The notes under the pieces were generated by a model. The model was not told where the DNA came from. It searched no databases and saw nothing but the letters and a program-made list of their open reading frames with translations. A DNA stretch of 64,000 nt, from NCBI RefSeq assembly GCF_001570905.1, contig NZ_BCSO01000006.1, positions 51,248 through 115,247 on the forward strand, in the 5' to 3' direction. Of this stretch, positions 9,943 to 21,134 are shown in pieces (positions within the stretch are counted from its first letter, which is position 1; each line of letters begins with the position of its first letter). Source of the DNA: [Zimmermannella] alba NBRC 15616. GTDB taxonomy: Bacteria > Actinomycetota > Actinomycetes > Actinomycetales > Microbacteriaceae. The translations under genes and the position numbers were made by a program.

Positions 9943-10506
9943 TCAGCAGAGCGAAGGGGGGCGGCCGCATCGTGCGCATGCAGTCTCTGTGGTTCCCGGT
10001 GCAGGTGCGAGGTCAATCCGGGTTGGGGTATCTGGGACGTGGTTTCGGGCGTGTTGTCGCGGTGGGCCGACGAACCCTGGTGCAACATGGCGGTCTTGGC
10101 GTTCGAGGTCCAGCATTTTGGGGATGCGGGAGCTGGTGTCGAGGTGTTCTCCGTCGTGGGTATAGCGGAGTGCGCCCATGCGGAGTCGATCGTTGACTGC
10201 AAGGAGGCAGTCAATGTCGCTGGGTTTGCCTCGGCCTTCGTTCTGCCAGGCTCGTTGGATGACGCCTCTGCCCCAACGGTCGGGTGCCGAATCGGAAAAC
10301 ACTTGCGGGATACGGCCTGCCTCAGCCACGAGGGGTTGTGCGCCGGTGACGAGGGGAAGTGTTGGAGAGAGTGCGTAGCCGTTGACTACCCAGTTGGTGT
10401 CGTATGTGAAGACTCCGCCGCTGCGTGGATGTGGGTACCAGGTGCCCACGGGTTGCTCGTGGCCTCTTTCCAGGGAGGTCACGAGGATGGGGGCCGTGGC
10501 AGACAT
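9943..10506 (-). pseudogene. hipA: HipA toxin, 3'-truncated (locus 1)
   Basis: Residues 1-130 match the HipA N-subdomain: FTYDTNWV near residue 35, FSDSAPDRWGR near 70 (the D-PD-WG signature), then DRLRMGALRY. After IPKMLDLER the similarity stops, and the remaining 50 residues are arginine/proline-rich filler to the stop at 9943. The kinase catalytic loop and ATP-binding residues of full-length HipA (about 400 aa) are missing, so no toxin activity is expected. The start is 6 nt from the hipB stop. Confidence 0.75.
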
Positions 10507-10512
10507 GGTGGT

Positions 10513-10809
10513 CTAGTCCTTGAGAGTGCGGGTGGTCATGAGCGCGCGGCCGCGGCTGTGCTCGTAGGGGTCGGTGGCTGACACGATCTGATCCATGATC
10601 GGCACGGTTCGCGCGATGCGGAGGAGGTTCTCGAGGCTTGCCCCTTCGCCGGCTTCGAGGCGTCGAATGGTGGCGACGCTGACGCCGGAACGCAGCGCGA
10701 CGAGTTCACGGGAGACGCCGTTGAGCGTGCGCCACATGCGCATGTTTTCGCCGATCTGCAGTAGTGCGGATTCAACTGCGCGCGGTGTCCGCTTCCTGGT
10801 GGTGCTCAT
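10513..10809 (-). CDS. hipB: HipB-like XRE antitoxin (locus 1)
   Basis: 98-aa helix-turn-helix protein (MRMWRTLNGVSRELVALRSGVSVATIRRLEAGEG spans the HTH, given here as its location near residues 22-58). It sits directly upstream of the truncated hipA, the usual antitoxin-first order. Start ATG 10809 is preferred over an upstream in-frame codon at 10830. Probably retains operator binding. Confidence 0.75.
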   Translation of the reverse strand: MSTTRKRTPRAVESALLQIGENMRMWRTLNGVSRELVALRSGVSVATIRRLEAGEGASLENLLRIARTVPIMDQIVSATDPYEHSRGRALMTTRTLKD

Positions 10810-11053
10810 ATTTGACACTATAGGCCGCAAACCAGGTCAAATGTGAGTAGTTGTGGGGCTGCTAGTTGTCCTCGCGATTGGTAGGTCAGCAGTTCTGCGT
10901 GGAAACAACGTGTGTAGCACGCATAGCCGGTGGTGTCAGCAGTTCGGCTGGCACTTACTGGACGGAGAAACCGATGTTGCGTTGTTGTTCACGCTGTGCG
11001 TGCGAGCGGGGACAGGTTCTCGCTCGTCGTTGGTGGGTGCCCTGAAGACACTT
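10810..11053. other. Intergenic, no gene seen
   Basis: About 240 nt between hipB and the lipoprotein gene. No conserved frame, RNA or clear terminator recognised. Confidence 0.5.
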
Positions 11054-11524
11054 CTACTGGTCGCAGTACTTCGAGAGCTCGCCCGCGGCGGTCTGCAGCT
11101 CGCTCGACTTCGCCGCGAGGGCACCAGCCTCCGACCAGCTCATGCCGTCCTGCAGCATGGTGGTGATCTCATCGAGCTTGGCGGTCACTGCATCCACGCG
11201 CGTCTTGAGCTGCGGGTCGTCGATCCCCTCCGCAAGCTGCTTCGCGTCATCCGCGACGCCCTGGAGATCAGCTGTGCCACCCGCCACATCACCGTTGGTG
11301 ATCGTCGTGACGGCAGTTTCGATTTCCGTCTGGATCTCGTCGGTCTTTGCCGTGATGTCGGCACAGGTCACAGCCGTGCTCGCGGGAGTCGAGGGCGCTG
11401 CCTCGCTCGGCGCTGCCACTTCGCTCGGCGACAGCGAAGAGGCCTCAGCCTGACATCCCGTGAGGGCAAGAGCAGCCAGCGCAAGGCTGACCACGGCAGT
11501 CGTACCGCGCAGCGACATCGTCAC
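11054..11524 (-). CDS. Small putative lipoprotein with helical repeat-like body
   Basis: Secreted, lipid-anchored protein of about 155 aa. The N-terminus is a signal peptide ending in the lipobox LALTGC, followed by a Ser/Pro/Ala linker to about residue 50, one Cys pair (VTCADI and KYCDQ at the C-terminus) and an amphipathic helical body rich in Lys/Glu/Asp. GTG 11524 has AAGGAG at ideal spacing; ATG 11518 is two codons downstream and equally possible. No known family recognised. Divergent from the ileS T-box leader. Confidence 0.65.
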   Translation of the reverse strand: MTMSLRGTTAVVSLALAALALTGCQAEASSLSPSEVAAPSEAAPSTPASTAVTCADITAKTDEIQTEIETAVTTITNGDVAGGTADLQGVADDAKQLAEGIDDPQLKTRVDAVTAKLDEITTMLQDGMSWSEAGALAAKSSELQTAAGELSKYCDQ

Positions 11525-11579
11525 AAGATCTCCTTCTGTGTGGGGTTCCCGAATCCAAACACACACCACCGACAAAGCT

Positions 11580-11800
11580 CCCGTAGACTGTCCGGCAACG
11601 ACTGCGATCCGCCATCAACGGGGAGTCTTCGGAAGAACGGCAGATGCTTTGGCATCCGCTCACTAGAACCGAACGGGGCTGGCCCGTCACAGCCAAGGAA
11701 CGAGAGGCCTCCACACCAGAGGCAATCGAGGTGGTACCGCGCCCCATAGGCGTCCTCGAGGAAGAGCGCACCCGCGCGAGCACACCTCGAGGAGATTCCC
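11580..11800 (+). promoter_or_regulatory. T-box riboswitch of ileS (translational type)
   Basis: The leader upstream of ileS contains the diagnostic T-box bulge sequence GAGGTGGTACCGCG at 11728-11741. Upstream, a short Stem I region includes an ATC triplet (candidate Ile specifier) followed by GGGGAGTCTTCGGAAGAAC. Downstream, TCCTCGAGG (about 11752-11761) is complementary to the CCTCGAGGAGA that contains the ileS ribosome-binding site (about 11786-11797). This fits an antisequestrator/sequestrator switch in which uncharged tRNA-Ile frees the ribosome-binding site. Outer limits are approximate. Confidence 0.82.
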
Positions 11801-11803
11801 CCA

Positions 11804-14800
11804 ATGAGCGACACGAGCTACCCCAAGTCCGCGTTCGGCCAGGCCGCCGACACGCGTGGCGTCACCGCATCGCCCTCCTTCCCCGACATTGAGGAAGCGG
11901 TGCTCGCGCGCTGGAAAGACGACAACACCTTCCAGGCCTCCATCGACCAGCGCGAAGGCGCACCCGAATGGGTCTTCTACGACGGCCCTCCCTTCGCGAA
12001 CGGCCTCCCGCACTACGGACACCTCCTCACCGGCTACGCCAAGGACCTCTTCCCGCGCTTCCAGACCATGCGCGGCAAACAGGTCAAGCGCGTCTTCGGC
12101 TGGGACACGCACGGCCTGCCGGCCGAACTTGAAGCGATGCGCCAGCTCGGCATCCAGTCCAAGGACGAAATCGAATCCATGGGCATCGACGTGTTCAACA
12201 ACTCCGCCAAGGAGTCGGTACTCCGCTACACGCGCGAGTGGAAGGACTACGTCACCCGCCAGGCACGCTGGGTCGACTTCGACAACGGCTACAAGACTCT
12301 CGACATCACGTACATGGAGTCGGTGATCTGGGCCTTCAAGCGCCTCTACGACGACGGCCTCGCCTACGAAGGTTTCCGCGTTCTCCCGTACTGCTGGAAC
12401 GACGAGACGCCGCTGTCGAATCACGAGCTGCGCATGGACGATGACGTCTACAAGGACCGCACCGACCAGACGCTCACCGTCACCTTCCCGCTCGTTGGTG
12501 AGAAGGCCGCCACGCTCGGCCTCGAAGGTGTGCTCGCGCTCGCCTGGACGACGACGCCGTGGACGCTCCCGACGAACGCCGCGCTCGCGGTCGGCCCCGA
12601 GATCGAGTACCTCGTCGTGACGGCAGGCCCGGATGCTGCAGCCCCCGAAGGCACGAAGTACCTCCTCGCAGCAGAGCGCGTCGGCGCGCACCTCAAGGAG
12701 CTCGGCTACGAAAGTGTCGAGGACGCCACCGCAGCTGCCCAGTCGTTCCGCGGCACCGAGCTCGAGGGCCTCCGCTACGAGCCCGTCTTCCCGTTCTTCG
12801 CGGGCAAGGACGGCTACGGTGAGAACGCCTTCCAGTTCCTCGTCGCCGAGTACGTGACGACGAGCGACGGTACCGGTATCGTCCACCAGGCACCCGCCTA
12901 CGGTGAAGACGACAAGGCCGTCTGTGACGCCGCAGGCATCCCGACCCTCCTCTCCGTGGACGAGGGCGGCCGCTTCCTCGACCGCGTGACCCCGGTTGCC
13001 GGCGTCCAGGTCTTCGACGCGAACTCGACCCTTATCAAGCTCCTCAAGGAAGATGGCCGCGTCTTCAAGCAGGCAAGCTACGCCCACTCCTACCCGCACT
13101 GCTGGCGATGCAAGAAGCCGCTCATCTACAAGGCTGTCTCGAGCTGGTTCGTGCGCGTCACCCAGATCAAGGACGAGCTGCTCGCCCTCAACGACCAGAT
13201 CGAATGGGTGCCGGAGAACGTGAAGTACGGCCAGTTCGGAAAGTGGCTCGAGGGTGCCCGCGACTGGTCCATCTCGCGCAACCGCTACTTCGGATCGCCC
13301 ATCCCGGTGTGGAAGAGCGACGACCCGAACTACCCGCGCATCGACGTGTACGGCGCGCTCGATGAGATCGAGCGCGACTTCGGTGTGCGCCCGGACGACC
13401 TCCACCGTCCGTACATCGACGAACTCACGCGCCCGAACCCGGACGACCCGACCGGCAAGTCGACGATGCGCCGCATCCCGGACGTGCTCGACGTGTGGTT
13501 CGACTCCGGTTCGATGCCGTTCGCGCAGGTGCACTACCCCTTCGAGAACGAAGACTGGTTCGACACGCACTCGCCGGCCGACTTCATCGTCGAGTACATC
13601 GGCCAGACGCGCGGTTGGTTCTACGTCATGCACGTGCTCTCAGTGGCACTTTTCCACCGTCCCGCCTACAAGCGCGTCGTGAGTCACGGCATCGTGCTCG
13701 GTGACGACGGGCAGAAGATGTCGAAGTCGCTGCGCAACTACCCGGACGTCGCCGAGGTGTTCAACCGCGACGGCTCCGACGCGATGCGCTGGTTCCTCAT
13801 GTCGAGCCCGGTGCTGCGCGGCGGCAACCTCTCGGTCACCGAGGGCGGTATCCGCGAGGGCGTGCGTCAGTTCCTGTTGCCGCTGTGGTCGACGTACTAC
13901 TTCTTCACGACCTACGCGAATAACGGCCGCGGTGCCGGTCAGCCGTACGAGGCAACATTCCGCACCGACTCGACGGACGTGCTCGACCGCTACATCCTTG
14001 CGAAGCTGCGCCAGCTCGTTGAAGAGCTCACCGACGACCTCGAGCAGCTCGACTCGACGACCGCCGCGGCGCGTCTGCGTGACTTCGCCGATGTCCTCAC
14101 GAACTGGTACGTGCGCCGCTCGCGCGACCGCTTCTGGGAGGGTGTCGCCGAGGACGGCAGCGGCAGCGAAGCCTTCGACACCCTCTACACGGTGCTCGAA
14201 GTGCTCACGCGTGCCGCCGCTCCGCTCGCGCCGCTCGTGAGCGAAGCCGTGTGGTCGGGCCTCACCGGTGGTCGCTCGGTGCACCTCGAGTCGTGGCCGG
14301 ATGCCGCTTCGCTCCCGGCCGACGATGAACTCGTGCAGACTATGGACACGGTTCGTGCGATTACGAGCCAGGCCCTCGCCCTCCGCAAGGCCGAAAAGCT
14401 CCGCGTGCGCCTGCCGCTCGCCGAGCTGCGCGTGGTCGCTCCCGAGCCCGCCCGCATCGAACCGTTCGAGGCGATCCTCCGCGACGAACTCAACGTGAAG
14501 CGCATCGTCCTTGAAGAGCTCGAAGAGCAGTCGGCCGCAGCCCTCGGCATCTCGAAGGCGCTCGTCGTGAACGCCCGCGCCGCAGGTCCCCGCCTCGGGA
14601 AGCAGGTCCAGCAGGTCATCAAGGCCTCGAAGTCCGGTGACTGGAGTGTCGACGGCGACCGCGTCGTCGCGGGCGGCATCGAACTCGTCGAAGGCGAGTA
14701 CGAGGTGCGTCTCGAAACCTCCGAGACGGTCGAAGACCGCGCCCTCACGCTCCTCGACGACGGCACGATCATCCTCCTCGACACGAAGGTGACCGAGGAT

Positions 14801-15064
14801 CTTGCCCGCGAAGGCCTTGCCCGCGACATCATCCGCCAGGTCCAGGATGCTCGAAAGGCTGCTGGTCTTGATGTCTCCGACCGCATCGAGCTCACCCTCG
14901 AACTCGATGGGGAATCGTTCGCGGCCGCCGAGGCGCACCGCGAGTTCATCCAGTCGGAGACGCTCGCGACGAGCCTCTCGCTGGGCACGAACCCAGGCGA
15001 AGATGCTGAGACCACGACGACGATCAAGGCCATCCGCATCAGCCTCGAGAAGGCGGGCGCATGA
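11804..15064 (+). CDS. ileS: Isoleucine--tRNA ligase, eukaryal-like (type 2)
   Basis: Charges tRNA-Ile; 1086 aa, the long form. The HIGH motif appears as [11 protein letters not shown] near residue 65-75, which is the variant of type 2 IleRS, the class generally less sensitive to mupirocin. [11 protein letters not shown] lies near residue 635. A zinc-binding-like CWRCKK lies near residue 433. Start ATG 11804 follows the SD sequestered by the T-box. Its TGA overlaps the folC start (ATGA), so the two are translationally coupled. Confidence 0.96.
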   Translation: MSDTSYPKSAFGQAADTRGVTASPSFPDIEEAVLARWKDDNTFQASIDQREGAPEWVFYDGPPFANGLPHYGHLLTGYAKDLFPRFQTMRGKQVKRVFGWDTHGLPAELEAMRQLGIQSKDEIESMGIDVFNNSAKESVLRYTREWKDYVTRQARWVDFDNGYKTLDITYMESVIWAFKRLYDDGLAYEGFRVLPYCWNDETPLSNHELRMDDDVYKDRTDQTLTVTFPLVGEKAATLGLEGVLALAWTTTPWTLPTNAALAVGPEIEYLVVTAGPDAAAPEGTKYLLAAERVGAHLKELGYESVEDATAAAQSFRGTELEGLRYEPVFPFFAGKDGYGENAFQFLVAEYVTTSDGTGIVHQAPAYGEDDKAVCDAAGIPTLLSVDEGGRFLDRVTPVAGVQVFDANSTLIKLLKEDGRVFKQASYAHSYPHCWRCKKPLIYKAVSSWFVRVTQIKDELLALNDQIEWVPENVKYGQFGKWLEGARDWSISRNRYFGSPIPVWKSDDPNYPRIDVYGALDEIERDFGVRPDDLHRPYIDELTRPNPDDPTGKSTMRRIPDVLDVWFDSGSMPFAQVHYPFENEDWFDTHSPADFIVEYIGQTRGWFYVMHVLSVALFHRPAYKRVVSHGIVLGDDGQKMSKSLRNYPDVAEVFNRDGSDAMRWFLMSSPVLRGGNLSVTEGGIREGVRQFLLPLWSTYYFFTTYANNGRGAGQPYEATFRTDSTDVLDRYILAKLRQLVEELTDDLEQLDSTTAAARLRDFADVLTNWYVRRSRDRFWEGVAEDGSGSEAFDTLYTVLEVLTRAAAPLAPLVSEAVWSGLTGGRSVHLESWPDAASLPADDELVQTMDTVRAITSQALALRKAEKLRVRLPLAELRVVAPEPARIEPFEAILRDELNVKRIVLEELEEQSAAALGISKALVVNARAAGPRLGKQVQQVIKASKSGDWSVDGDRVVAGGIELVEGEYEVRLETSETVEDRALTLLDDGTIILLDTKVTEDLAREGLARDIIRQVQDARKAAGLDVSDRIELTLELDGESFAAAEAHREFIQSETLATSLSLGTNPGEDAETTTTIKAIRISLEKAGA

Positions 15065-16563
15065 TCGACGCGTTCTCGCGCGGCGACCGCGACGAACGGG
15101 ACGAAGCCTTCGACCGCGCCATCAATGGCAACATCGAAGGCTTCGAGCCCGACGCCGACGACCTCATCGCTGATCTCGAAACGGATGGGGGAGGAGTCCC
15201 CGACGCGGACGAGCTCGAAGCAGACGTTGAGCGAGTCCTCGAAGCGCTCTACTCCCGCATTGGCGAAGGCTCGCCCGAGCCACGCCTGCACGCCACGCGT
15301 CGCGTCGTCGAACTTCTCGGCGACGTGCACGAGGCGTACCCCGTCGTCCACGTGACGGGCACGAACGGCAAGACCTCGACCTCGCGCATGATCGAAAGCA
15401 TCCTGCGCGCTGCAGGCCTTCGCACGGGCCTCATCACGAGCCCGCACATCGAGCGGCTCAACGAGCGCATCCAGCTCGACGGTGCGCCGATCGACGACGA
15501 GCGCCTCGTGCGGATGTGGGACGACGTGAGCCACTTCCTCGACCTCGTCGACCGTGAGCTGGAGCAGCAGCACGAGCAGCCCCTCACCTTCTTCGAAGCC
15601 CTCACTGTGCTCTCGCTCGCGGTCTTCGCCGACGCCCCCGTCGACGTCGCCGTGATCGAGGTCGGTATGGGCGGCGAGTGGGACTCCACGAATGTTGTCC
15701 GCGGTGACGTGGCCGTCTTCACCCCGATCGGTCTCGACCACATGGATCGCCTCGGTAACACGCTCGCCGAGATTGCCGCGACGAAGGCGGGCATCGTCAA
15801 GGACGGTGCGAGCGTGGTGAGCGCTGAGCAGGCGCCCGAAGCACTCGAGGTGCTCGCGGCACGCGCCGCCGAGCGGGACGCCTCGTTCGCGGTTGTCGGG
15901 ACTGATGCTCGCCTCACGGCCGACGCGACGGCGGTCGGTGGCCGACTCATCAGCGTGCAGGGCCTCGCCGGAAGCTACCAGGATCTCTTCCTGCCGCTGT
16001 TTGGTGCACACCAGAGCCAGAACGCGGCGCTCGCCACCGCGGCGGTCGAGGCATTCTTCGGCGGCGAACGTGAGCTTGCTCACGACGTCCTCGAGGAAGG
16101 GCTCGCAGAGGTGCGTTCCCCGGGACGCCTCGAAGCGATTGCGAAGGATCCGCTCGTCCTCATTGACGCGGCCCACAACCCGCACGGAGCGACAGCCCTG
16201 GCCACCGCTATCGAAGAGAACTTTGCCTTCGACAAGCTCGTGCTCGTATTCGGTGCCCTCGAAGGGAAGGACGCCGAGGGCATTATCCGTGCCCTTGAGC
16301 CGGTTATCGATCACATCGTCGTCACCGAATCCGATTCGCCGCGTGCTCGCCACGCAGAGGAACTCGCCGAGGACGTCCACAGCTGGACGTCGCTCGAGAT
16401 CGACGTCGAACCGGAGCTGGACCGCGCACTCGACCTCGCCCGTGGTCTGGCAGGGCGAGGCGACGACAACGCCAGCCAGCAGGGTGTGCTCGTGGCCGGT
16501 TCCATCACCGTCATCGGCGCCGCCAAGACCATTGCACGCGAGGAAGGATGGTTGAGCGCATGA
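15061..16563 (+). CDS. folC: Bifunctional folylpolyglutamate synthase / dihydrofolate synthase
   Basis: Adds glutamate to dihydropteroate or folate in folate biosynthesis. 500 aa, with an acidic extension of about 60 residues before the catalytic core. The ATP loop [14 protein letters not shown] is near residue 97, the Mur-ligase-type core continues ([29 protein letters not shown]), and DAAHNPHG near residue 365 begins the C-terminal domain. ATG 15061 overlaps the ileS stop, and the stop overlaps the next start. Confidence 0.94.
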   Translation: MIDAFSRGDRDERDEAFDRAINGNIEGFEPDADDLIADLETDGGGVPDADELEADVERVLEALYSRIGEGSPEPRLHATRRVVELLGDVHEAYPVVHVTGTNGKTSTSRMIESILRAAGLRTGLITSPHIERLNERIQLDGAPIDDERLVRMWDDVSHFLDLVDRELEQQHEQPLTFFEALTVLSLAVFADAPVDVAVIEVGMGGEWDSTNVVRGDVAVFTPIGLDHMDRLGNTLAEIAATKAGIVKDGASVVSAEQAPEALEVLAARAAERDASFAVVGTDARLTADATAVGGRLISVQGLAGSYQDLFLPLFGAHQSQNAALATAAVEAFFGGERELAHDVLEEGLAEVRSPGRLEAIAKDPLVLIDAAHNPHGATALATAIEENFAFDKLVLVFGALEGKDAEGIIRALEPVIDHIVVTESDSPRARHAEELAEDVHSWTSLEIDVEPELDRALDLARGLAGRGDDNASQQGVLVAGSITVIGAAKTIAREEGWLSA

Positions 16564-17000
16564 GCCGCACACGAGTCACCACGATGACCGCAACGCTCGG
16601 CATGATCCTCCTTGGCAGTCAGCTGTGCGTGACGTTCCTCTGCGTTCTCGCGATCGTTGGCCTCAAGGTCGTTCCGATGGAGCTCGGTCTCTGGGCTGGT
16701 GGTGGCATCCTGCTCTTCCAGCTCGTGGCAATTGCCGTTCTCAAGCTCACGAACTACACGTGGCTTGGCTGGGTTGTCGAACTCATCTCGGTCGCAGCCG
16801 GATTCCTGCAGCCCGCCATGTTCATCGTCGGCGGCATGTTCCTCGCGGCCTGGATCTACTGCATGATCCAGGGCAAGAGGATCGACGCGGAACGTGCCCC
16901 GGTCATTGCCGAATACGAGCGTGCTCTCGCCGAGGGCGCAAGTGAAGAAGAGGCCGCAGCACGGGCCCGCGAGTTCACCGCGAACCGTGGAGCCGCGTAA
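16560..17000 (+). CDS. DUF4233 membrane protein
   Basis: 146-aa integral membrane protein with about four hydrophobic segments (roughly residues 8-30, 38-58, 62-80, 85-103) and a charged, Ala/Glu-rich C-terminal tail. ATG 16560 overlaps the folC stop (ATGA). The folC-DUF4233-ndk order is conserved in many actinobacteria, which supports the family call. No function is known. Confidence 0.82.
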   Translation: MSRTRVTTMTATLGMILLGSQLCVTFLCVLAIVGLKVVPMELGLWAGGGILLFQLVAIAVLKLTNYTWLGWVVELISVAAGFLQPAMFIVGGMFLAAWIYCMIQGKRIDAERAPVIAEYERALAEGASEEEAAARAREFTANRGAA

Positions 17001-17169
17001 CTCGATCCGCTCGGGAATCTGAGGGAACCGAGTGTTGCCAGAGCATCTCCTTGTGGGCATCTGACAGATTCCGGATGCCGTGAACTGGCCTCGATATCGT
17101 GAGGTGTCCGCCGGTGCGCGGCCATTGGTTGACCCGCACTCCACCGACCACATACCTAGGAGTCCAAGT

Positions 17170-17592
17170 ATGTCCGCCATCGAAGAAACCCTCGTCCTCG
17201 TGAAGCCTGACGGCGTCCAGCGCAACCTCACGGGAGAGGTGCTCGCTCGCATCGAGCGCAAGGGCTACTCGATCGTTGACCTGCGCATGGTTCAGGCCAA
17301 GCGCGACCAGCTCGCTGCCCACTACGCCGAGCACGAGGGCAAGCCCTTCTTCGAGTCGCTCATCGAGTTCATGTCGTCGGGCCCGATCGTTGCTGTCCGC
17401 GTTGCCGGCACCCGCTGCATCGAGGGCTTCCGTTCGCTCGCTGGCGCCACCGAGCCGACGACCGCTGCCCCCGGCACCATCCGCGGTGACTTCGGCCGTG
17501 CCTGGGAGGATGGCATGGTCCGCAACATCGTGCACGGTTCGGACTCGCCCGAGTCGGCACAGCGCGAACTCGCCATCTGGTTCGCTGACTAA
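17170..17592 (+). CDS. ndk: Nucleoside-diphosphate kinase
   Basis: Transfers the gamma-phosphate between nucleoside triphosphates and diphosphates through a phospho-histidine. 140 aa, normal length. TLVLVKPDGVQRN at the start binds nucleotide, and NIVHGSDS near residue 117 contains the active-site His. Start ATG 17170 follows AGGAGTCCAAGT. Followed by a hairpin terminator. Confidence 0.97.
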   Translation: MSAIEETLVLVKPDGVQRNLTGEVLARIERKGYSIVDLRMVQAKRDQLAAHYAEHEGKPFFESLIEFMSSGPIVAVRVAGTRCIEGFRSLAGATEPTTAAPGTIRGDFGRAWEDGMVRNIVHGSDSPESAQRELAIWFAD

Positions 17593-17607
17593 TCACGATC
17601 TTCGCGT

Positions 17608-17638
17608 AACGACCCCGGCCATCCAGTCGGGGTCGTTT
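17608..17638 (+). terminator. Rho-independent-like terminator after ndk
   Basis: Arms CGACCCC and GGGGTCG around GGCCATCCAGTC, followed by GTTT. It starts 16 nt after the ndk stop. Confidence 0.7.
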
Positions 17639-17890
17639 GCTGTCTCGGCAAGGGGCAGGGGAGGGCGTGCGATAATGAATCGGCTCGCCAACCGGCGACC
17701 CCACAGAGAAGACTTTGCAAGCTGTGCGCCACCGCGCCGCTTGAGAGCCGCGCACGCGGCACATGAACACCGAAGAACATGTGGCCCGTCACCACGGATG
17801 GGCCGTGAAGACACCGAGGATGCGCCGCATCCCAACAGCTTTTCCGGACCGCACACGCAATCGTGGCGCCGGGGTAGGAGTGCACCAGGA
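17639..17890 (+). other. Leader region of the ribonuclease E/G gene
   Basis: About 250 nt without a convincing gene between the ndk terminator and rne. Probably a promoter plus long 5' UTR. RNase E leaders are often autoregulatory in other bacteria, but no specific structure was recognised here. Confidence 0.4.
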
Positions 17891-20596
17891 ATGGTGGAAG
17901 ACACAACGAAGACGCAGCCCGAGGACGAATCGCGCACCGCGGAAGCCGGTACATCAGACGCAGCACTCGAGGCGAAAGAATCGGGCGACGAACAGGCCAG
18001 CGCTGAGCACGATGACGCTCAGATCGATCAGATCGACGTGAACGCCGAGGCAGTGGCCGAGACCGAAGCCGCCGCTGACGCCGCGGACGTTGAAGGCGAC
18101 GAGACGGCTTCAGCAGCTGAGGCATCGGACGCTGAGGACGCTTCGGCTGAGGACGAGAACTCGTCTGAGACGGATGCTTCCGCAGGGGCTGAGAGTTCGG
18201 CAGAGACTGAGCAGGGGAGCGATGCTCCCGCTGAGGAGAAGCCCTCACCCATCCCCGCGGAAATCACGACGACGACGCTCTTTTTCCTCGCCCCTGACCT
18301 TCCCCCGATGCCGGAGCGTCCGCGCCGTGAGCGTGACGACGAAGACCGCCCGGGACGTAAGCGCCGCAACCGTCGCCGCGACGACGACGCGCAGGACAAC
18401 GACAGCGAGAACGAGCAGACGAACTCTGGCTCGAGCGACGAGGAGCGCGAGGGCAAGCGTTCGCGTCGCCGGGGACGCCGAAACCGCTCGAACAGCAACA
18501 GAGAGAGCGAGAGCTCGAACGACGAGCCGATCACCGAACCGCAGAAGATCAAGGGTTCCACGCGCCTTGAAGCGAAGCGCCAGCGCCGCCGCGAAAGCCG
18601 CGAGACGGGACGCCATCGCCAGAGCATCACGGAGACCGAGTTTCTCGCGCGCCGTGAATCCGTCGACCGCACGATGCTCGTGCGCGCGAAGGGCGGCCGC
18701 GTGCAGATCGGTGTGCTCGAAGACCGCGTCCTCGTCGAGCACTACGTGGCCCGCTCGTCTGAGGCTTCGCTCATCGGCAATGTGTACCTCGGTCGCGTCC
18801 AGAACGTCCTTCCTTCCATGGAAGCCGCCTTCGTGGACATCGGCCGTGGCCGAAACGCCGTCCTGTACTCGGGCGAAGTGGACTGGTCGAAGGCCTCGCT
18901 GCCCTCGAACAAAGCCCGCCGCATCGAGAACGCACTCAAGGTCGGCGACCGTGTGCTCGTCCAGGTCTCGAAGGACCCGGTTGGCCACAAGGGCGCTCGC
19001 CTCACGAGCCAGATCTCGCTGCCCGGACGCTACCTCGTGTACGTCCCCGGCAACTCGCTCAACGGCATCAGCCGCAAGCTGCCGGACACCGAGCGCAACC
19101 GCCTCAAGAAGATCCTCAAGGAAGTCCTCCCCGAGGGCATGGGGGTCATCGTTCGCACCGCCGCTGAGGGCGCGACGAAGGAGCAACTCGAGCGCGACGT
19201 CAAGCGCTTGAAGTCGCAGTGGGAATCGATCGAAGCCCGCGTCCAGCGCGGCAATGCGCCGGCCATGCTCCACTCGGAGCCGGACCTCCTCGTCAAAATC
19301 GTCCGCGATGTCTTCAACGAAGACTTCAACCGGATGATCATCCAGGGCAAGCAGGAACTCGAAACCATCCGCGAATACCTCGAGGCAGTCGCCCCGGATC
19401 TCGTGGACCGCATCGAAGAGTTCGAAGGCGACGACCTCTTTACGGCGCACCGCGCGAACGAGCAGATCGAGAAGGCCCTCGACCGCAAGGTGTGGCTGCC
19501 CTCGGGTGGCTCGCTCGTCATCGACCGCACCGAGGCAATGACCGTCGTCGACGTGAACACCGGCAAGTTCGTTGGCTCCGGCGGCAACCTCGAAGAGACG
19601 GTCACGAAGAACAACCTCGAGGCTGCTGAGGAAGTCGTTCGCCAGCTTCGCCTTCGCGACATCGGCGGCATCATCGTTGTCGACTTCATCGACATGGTGC
19701 TCGAATCGAACCGCGACCTCGTGCTGCGCCGCCTCGTCGAATGCCTGAGCCGTGACCGTACGCGCCACCAGGTGGCCGAGGTGACAAGCCTGGGCCTCGT
19801 CCAGATGACCCGCAAGAAGATCGGTCTCGGCCTGCTTGAGACGTTCTCGGAGTCCTGCGACTGCTGCAACGGCCGTGGCGTCATCATCCACCACGAACCG
19901 ATCGACCAGAAGCCGGCCGCTGATGCGACAGGTCGTGGCCGCCGCAGCCGCAAGAACCGTGACGCCGACCGTCGCACGCGCACCTCCGGCTCCTCGAGCC
20001 AGATGCACGAGGTGACGGATGCCGCTCGCAGCGCGCTCTCGCAGATCGCCGCCTCCACCATTGCTGGCAGCAAGGATGAGACGCGCGACGAGGACGTCAA
20101 GGAGACGGTCCCCGTCGACATGCCGGACGTCGCTCCCAACTCGACTGAGGAGTCGGGGCAGCAGGAACGTCGCTCGAAGCGTTCGCGCCGTTCGCGCCGC
20201 AACAAGAACCGTGACCGCTCGGAACAGAGCGAAGCGACGACGAACAGCGACGCGACCGCGGGGGACGCGCCGACATCTCTTGCTGAGGATGAAGCGGCTC
20301 CGGAAACGCTGATCGCTCAGGATCTCGCACAGCTTGTGCCGCAGACCCCCGAAGCGTCGAGCGAGGAGCCGACGCCGGACCTCGCCGCCCTCGACAAGGT
20401 GCTTGCCGCCCTGCCGAACCCGGATGTGGACGACGAGGCTGAGGCTCCCGAAACTGTTGCAGAGGGTGAGGAGCAGGCCCCTGCGGCCGAAGCGCCTGCC
20501 GCTGCTGCCGAGGAGCAGGGCACGAGCTCGCGTGGCCGTCGCCGTCGCGGTGGTCGACGCCGTGTGACGACGGACACGATTTCCACGGACGAATAG
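17891..20596 (+). CDS. rne: Ribonuclease E/G
   Basis: Single-strand-specific endoribonuclease for rRNA processing and mRNA decay, 901 aa. Residues 1-130 are acidic and low-complexity; residues 150-250 are Arg/Lys-rich. An S1 domain starts near residue 275 ([21 protein letters not shown]). The catalytic region includes [11 protein letters not shown] and DFIDM near residue 598. CDCCNGRG near 657 is the zinc-link region. The C-terminal 200 residues are again basic and acidic patches, as in actinobacterial enzymes where the core is flanked by disordered arms. The start is ATG 17891 after CCAGGA; upstream in-frame codons are unconserved. Confidence 0.94.
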   Translation: MVEDTTKTQPEDESRTAEAGTSDAALEAKESGDEQASAEHDDAQIDQIDVNAEAVAETEAAADAADVEGDETASAAEASDAEDASAEDENSSETDASAGAESSAETEQGSDAPAEEKPSPIPAEITTTTLFFLAPDLPPMPERPRRERDDEDRPGRKRRNRRRDDDAQDNDSENEQTNSGSSDEEREGKRSRRRGRRNRSNSNRESESSNDEPITEPQKIKGSTRLEAKRQRRRESRETGRHRQSITETEFLARRESVDRTMLVRAKGGRVQIGVLEDRVLVEHYVARSSEASLIGNVYLGRVQNVLPSMEAAFVDIGRGRNAVLYSGEVDWSKASLPSNKARRIENALKVGDRVLVQVSKDPVGHKGARLTSQISLPGRYLVYVPGNSLNGISRKLPDTERNRLKKILKEVLPEGMGVIVRTAAEGATKEQLERDVKRLKSQWESIEARVQRGNAPAMLHSEPDLLVKIVRDVFNEDFNRMIIQGKQELETIREYLEAVAPDLVDRIEEFEGDDLFTAHRANEQIEKALDRKVWLPSGGSLVIDRTEAMTVVDVNTGKFVGSGGNLEETVTKNNLEAAEEVVRQLRLRDIGGIIVVDFIDMVLESNRDLVLRRLVECLSRDRTRHQVAEVTSLGLVQMTRKKIGLGLLETFSESCDCCNGRGVIIHHEPIDQKPAADATGRGRRSRKNRDADRRTRTSGSSSQMHEVTDAARSALSQIAASTIAGSKDETRDEDVKETVPVDMPDVAPNSTEESGQQERRSKRSRRSRRNKNRDRSEQSEATTNSDATAGDAPTSLAEDEAAPETLIAQDLAQLVPQTPEASSEEPTPDLAALDKVLAALPNPDVDDEAEAPETVAEGEEQAPAAEAPAAAAEEQGTSSRGRRRRGGRRRVTTDTISTDE

Positions 20597-20807
20597 CGTT
20601 CGTGCGGCGTGTCCGGGCGATACCGCGTCGGGCGCGCCGCGCGCTTGCGCCACGCTGCATGCTCCGGTAAAGTTGCTCGCTGTTGCACGCTCTCAAGATC
20701 TGCGAGGCGCTCCCGCGTTACTCCGATCACGGAGCGACAAGGAACTTCCTCGTTCACGAGAACGATTAGACGCCCGCCAAGTTTGGGCACGAAGAAGAGG
20801 TACTGAA

Positions 20808-21116
20808 GTGGTATTCGCAATTGTGCGCGCCGGCGGCCGTCAGGAGAAGGTCGAGGTCGGCTCGATCGTCACCATGAACCGCGTCGTCGCAGACGACAAG
20901 GGCAAGGTCACGCTCCCCGCTGTTCTCCTCGTGGACGGCGACACCATCACGAGCGACGCTGAGAAGCTCGCCAAGGTGCAGGTGACGGCTGAGGTTCTTG
21001 AGGACCTCCGCGGCCCCAAGATCAGCATTCAGAAGTACAAGAACAAGACCGGCTACAAGAAGCGCCAGGGCCACCGTCAGGAGCTCACGCGCGTCAAGGT
21101 CACCGACATTAAGTAA
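20808..21116 (+). CDS. rplU: 50S ribosomal protein bL21
   Basis: 102-aa ribosomal protein of the large subunit. [17 protein letters not shown] at the N-terminus and [15 protein letters not shown] near the C-terminus are family signatures. The start is GTG 20808 with GAAGAGG upstream. An open frame extends to 20673 but the extra 45 codons are unconserved. Co-oriented with rpmA and obgE. Confidence 0.96.
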   Translation: MVFAIVRAGGRQEKVEVGSIVTMNRVVADDKGKVTLPAVLLVDGDTITSDAEKLAKVQVTAEVLEDLRGPKISIQKYKNKTGYKKRQGHRQELTRVKVTDIK

Positions 21117-21134
21117 TCGAGGAGCGAGACTTCA

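Noticed and set aside
10853..11749. Plus-strand open frame across the lipoprotein gene and the T-box
   Set aside because: Overlaps two better supported features and has no conserved sequence.
11687..16572. Long minus-strand open frames opposite ileS and folC
   Set aside because: No recognisable motifs; explained by codon bias of the sense genes.
18245..20653. 800-codon minus-strand open frame opposite rne
   Set aside because: No domain similarity; antisense of a clear RNase E/G gene.
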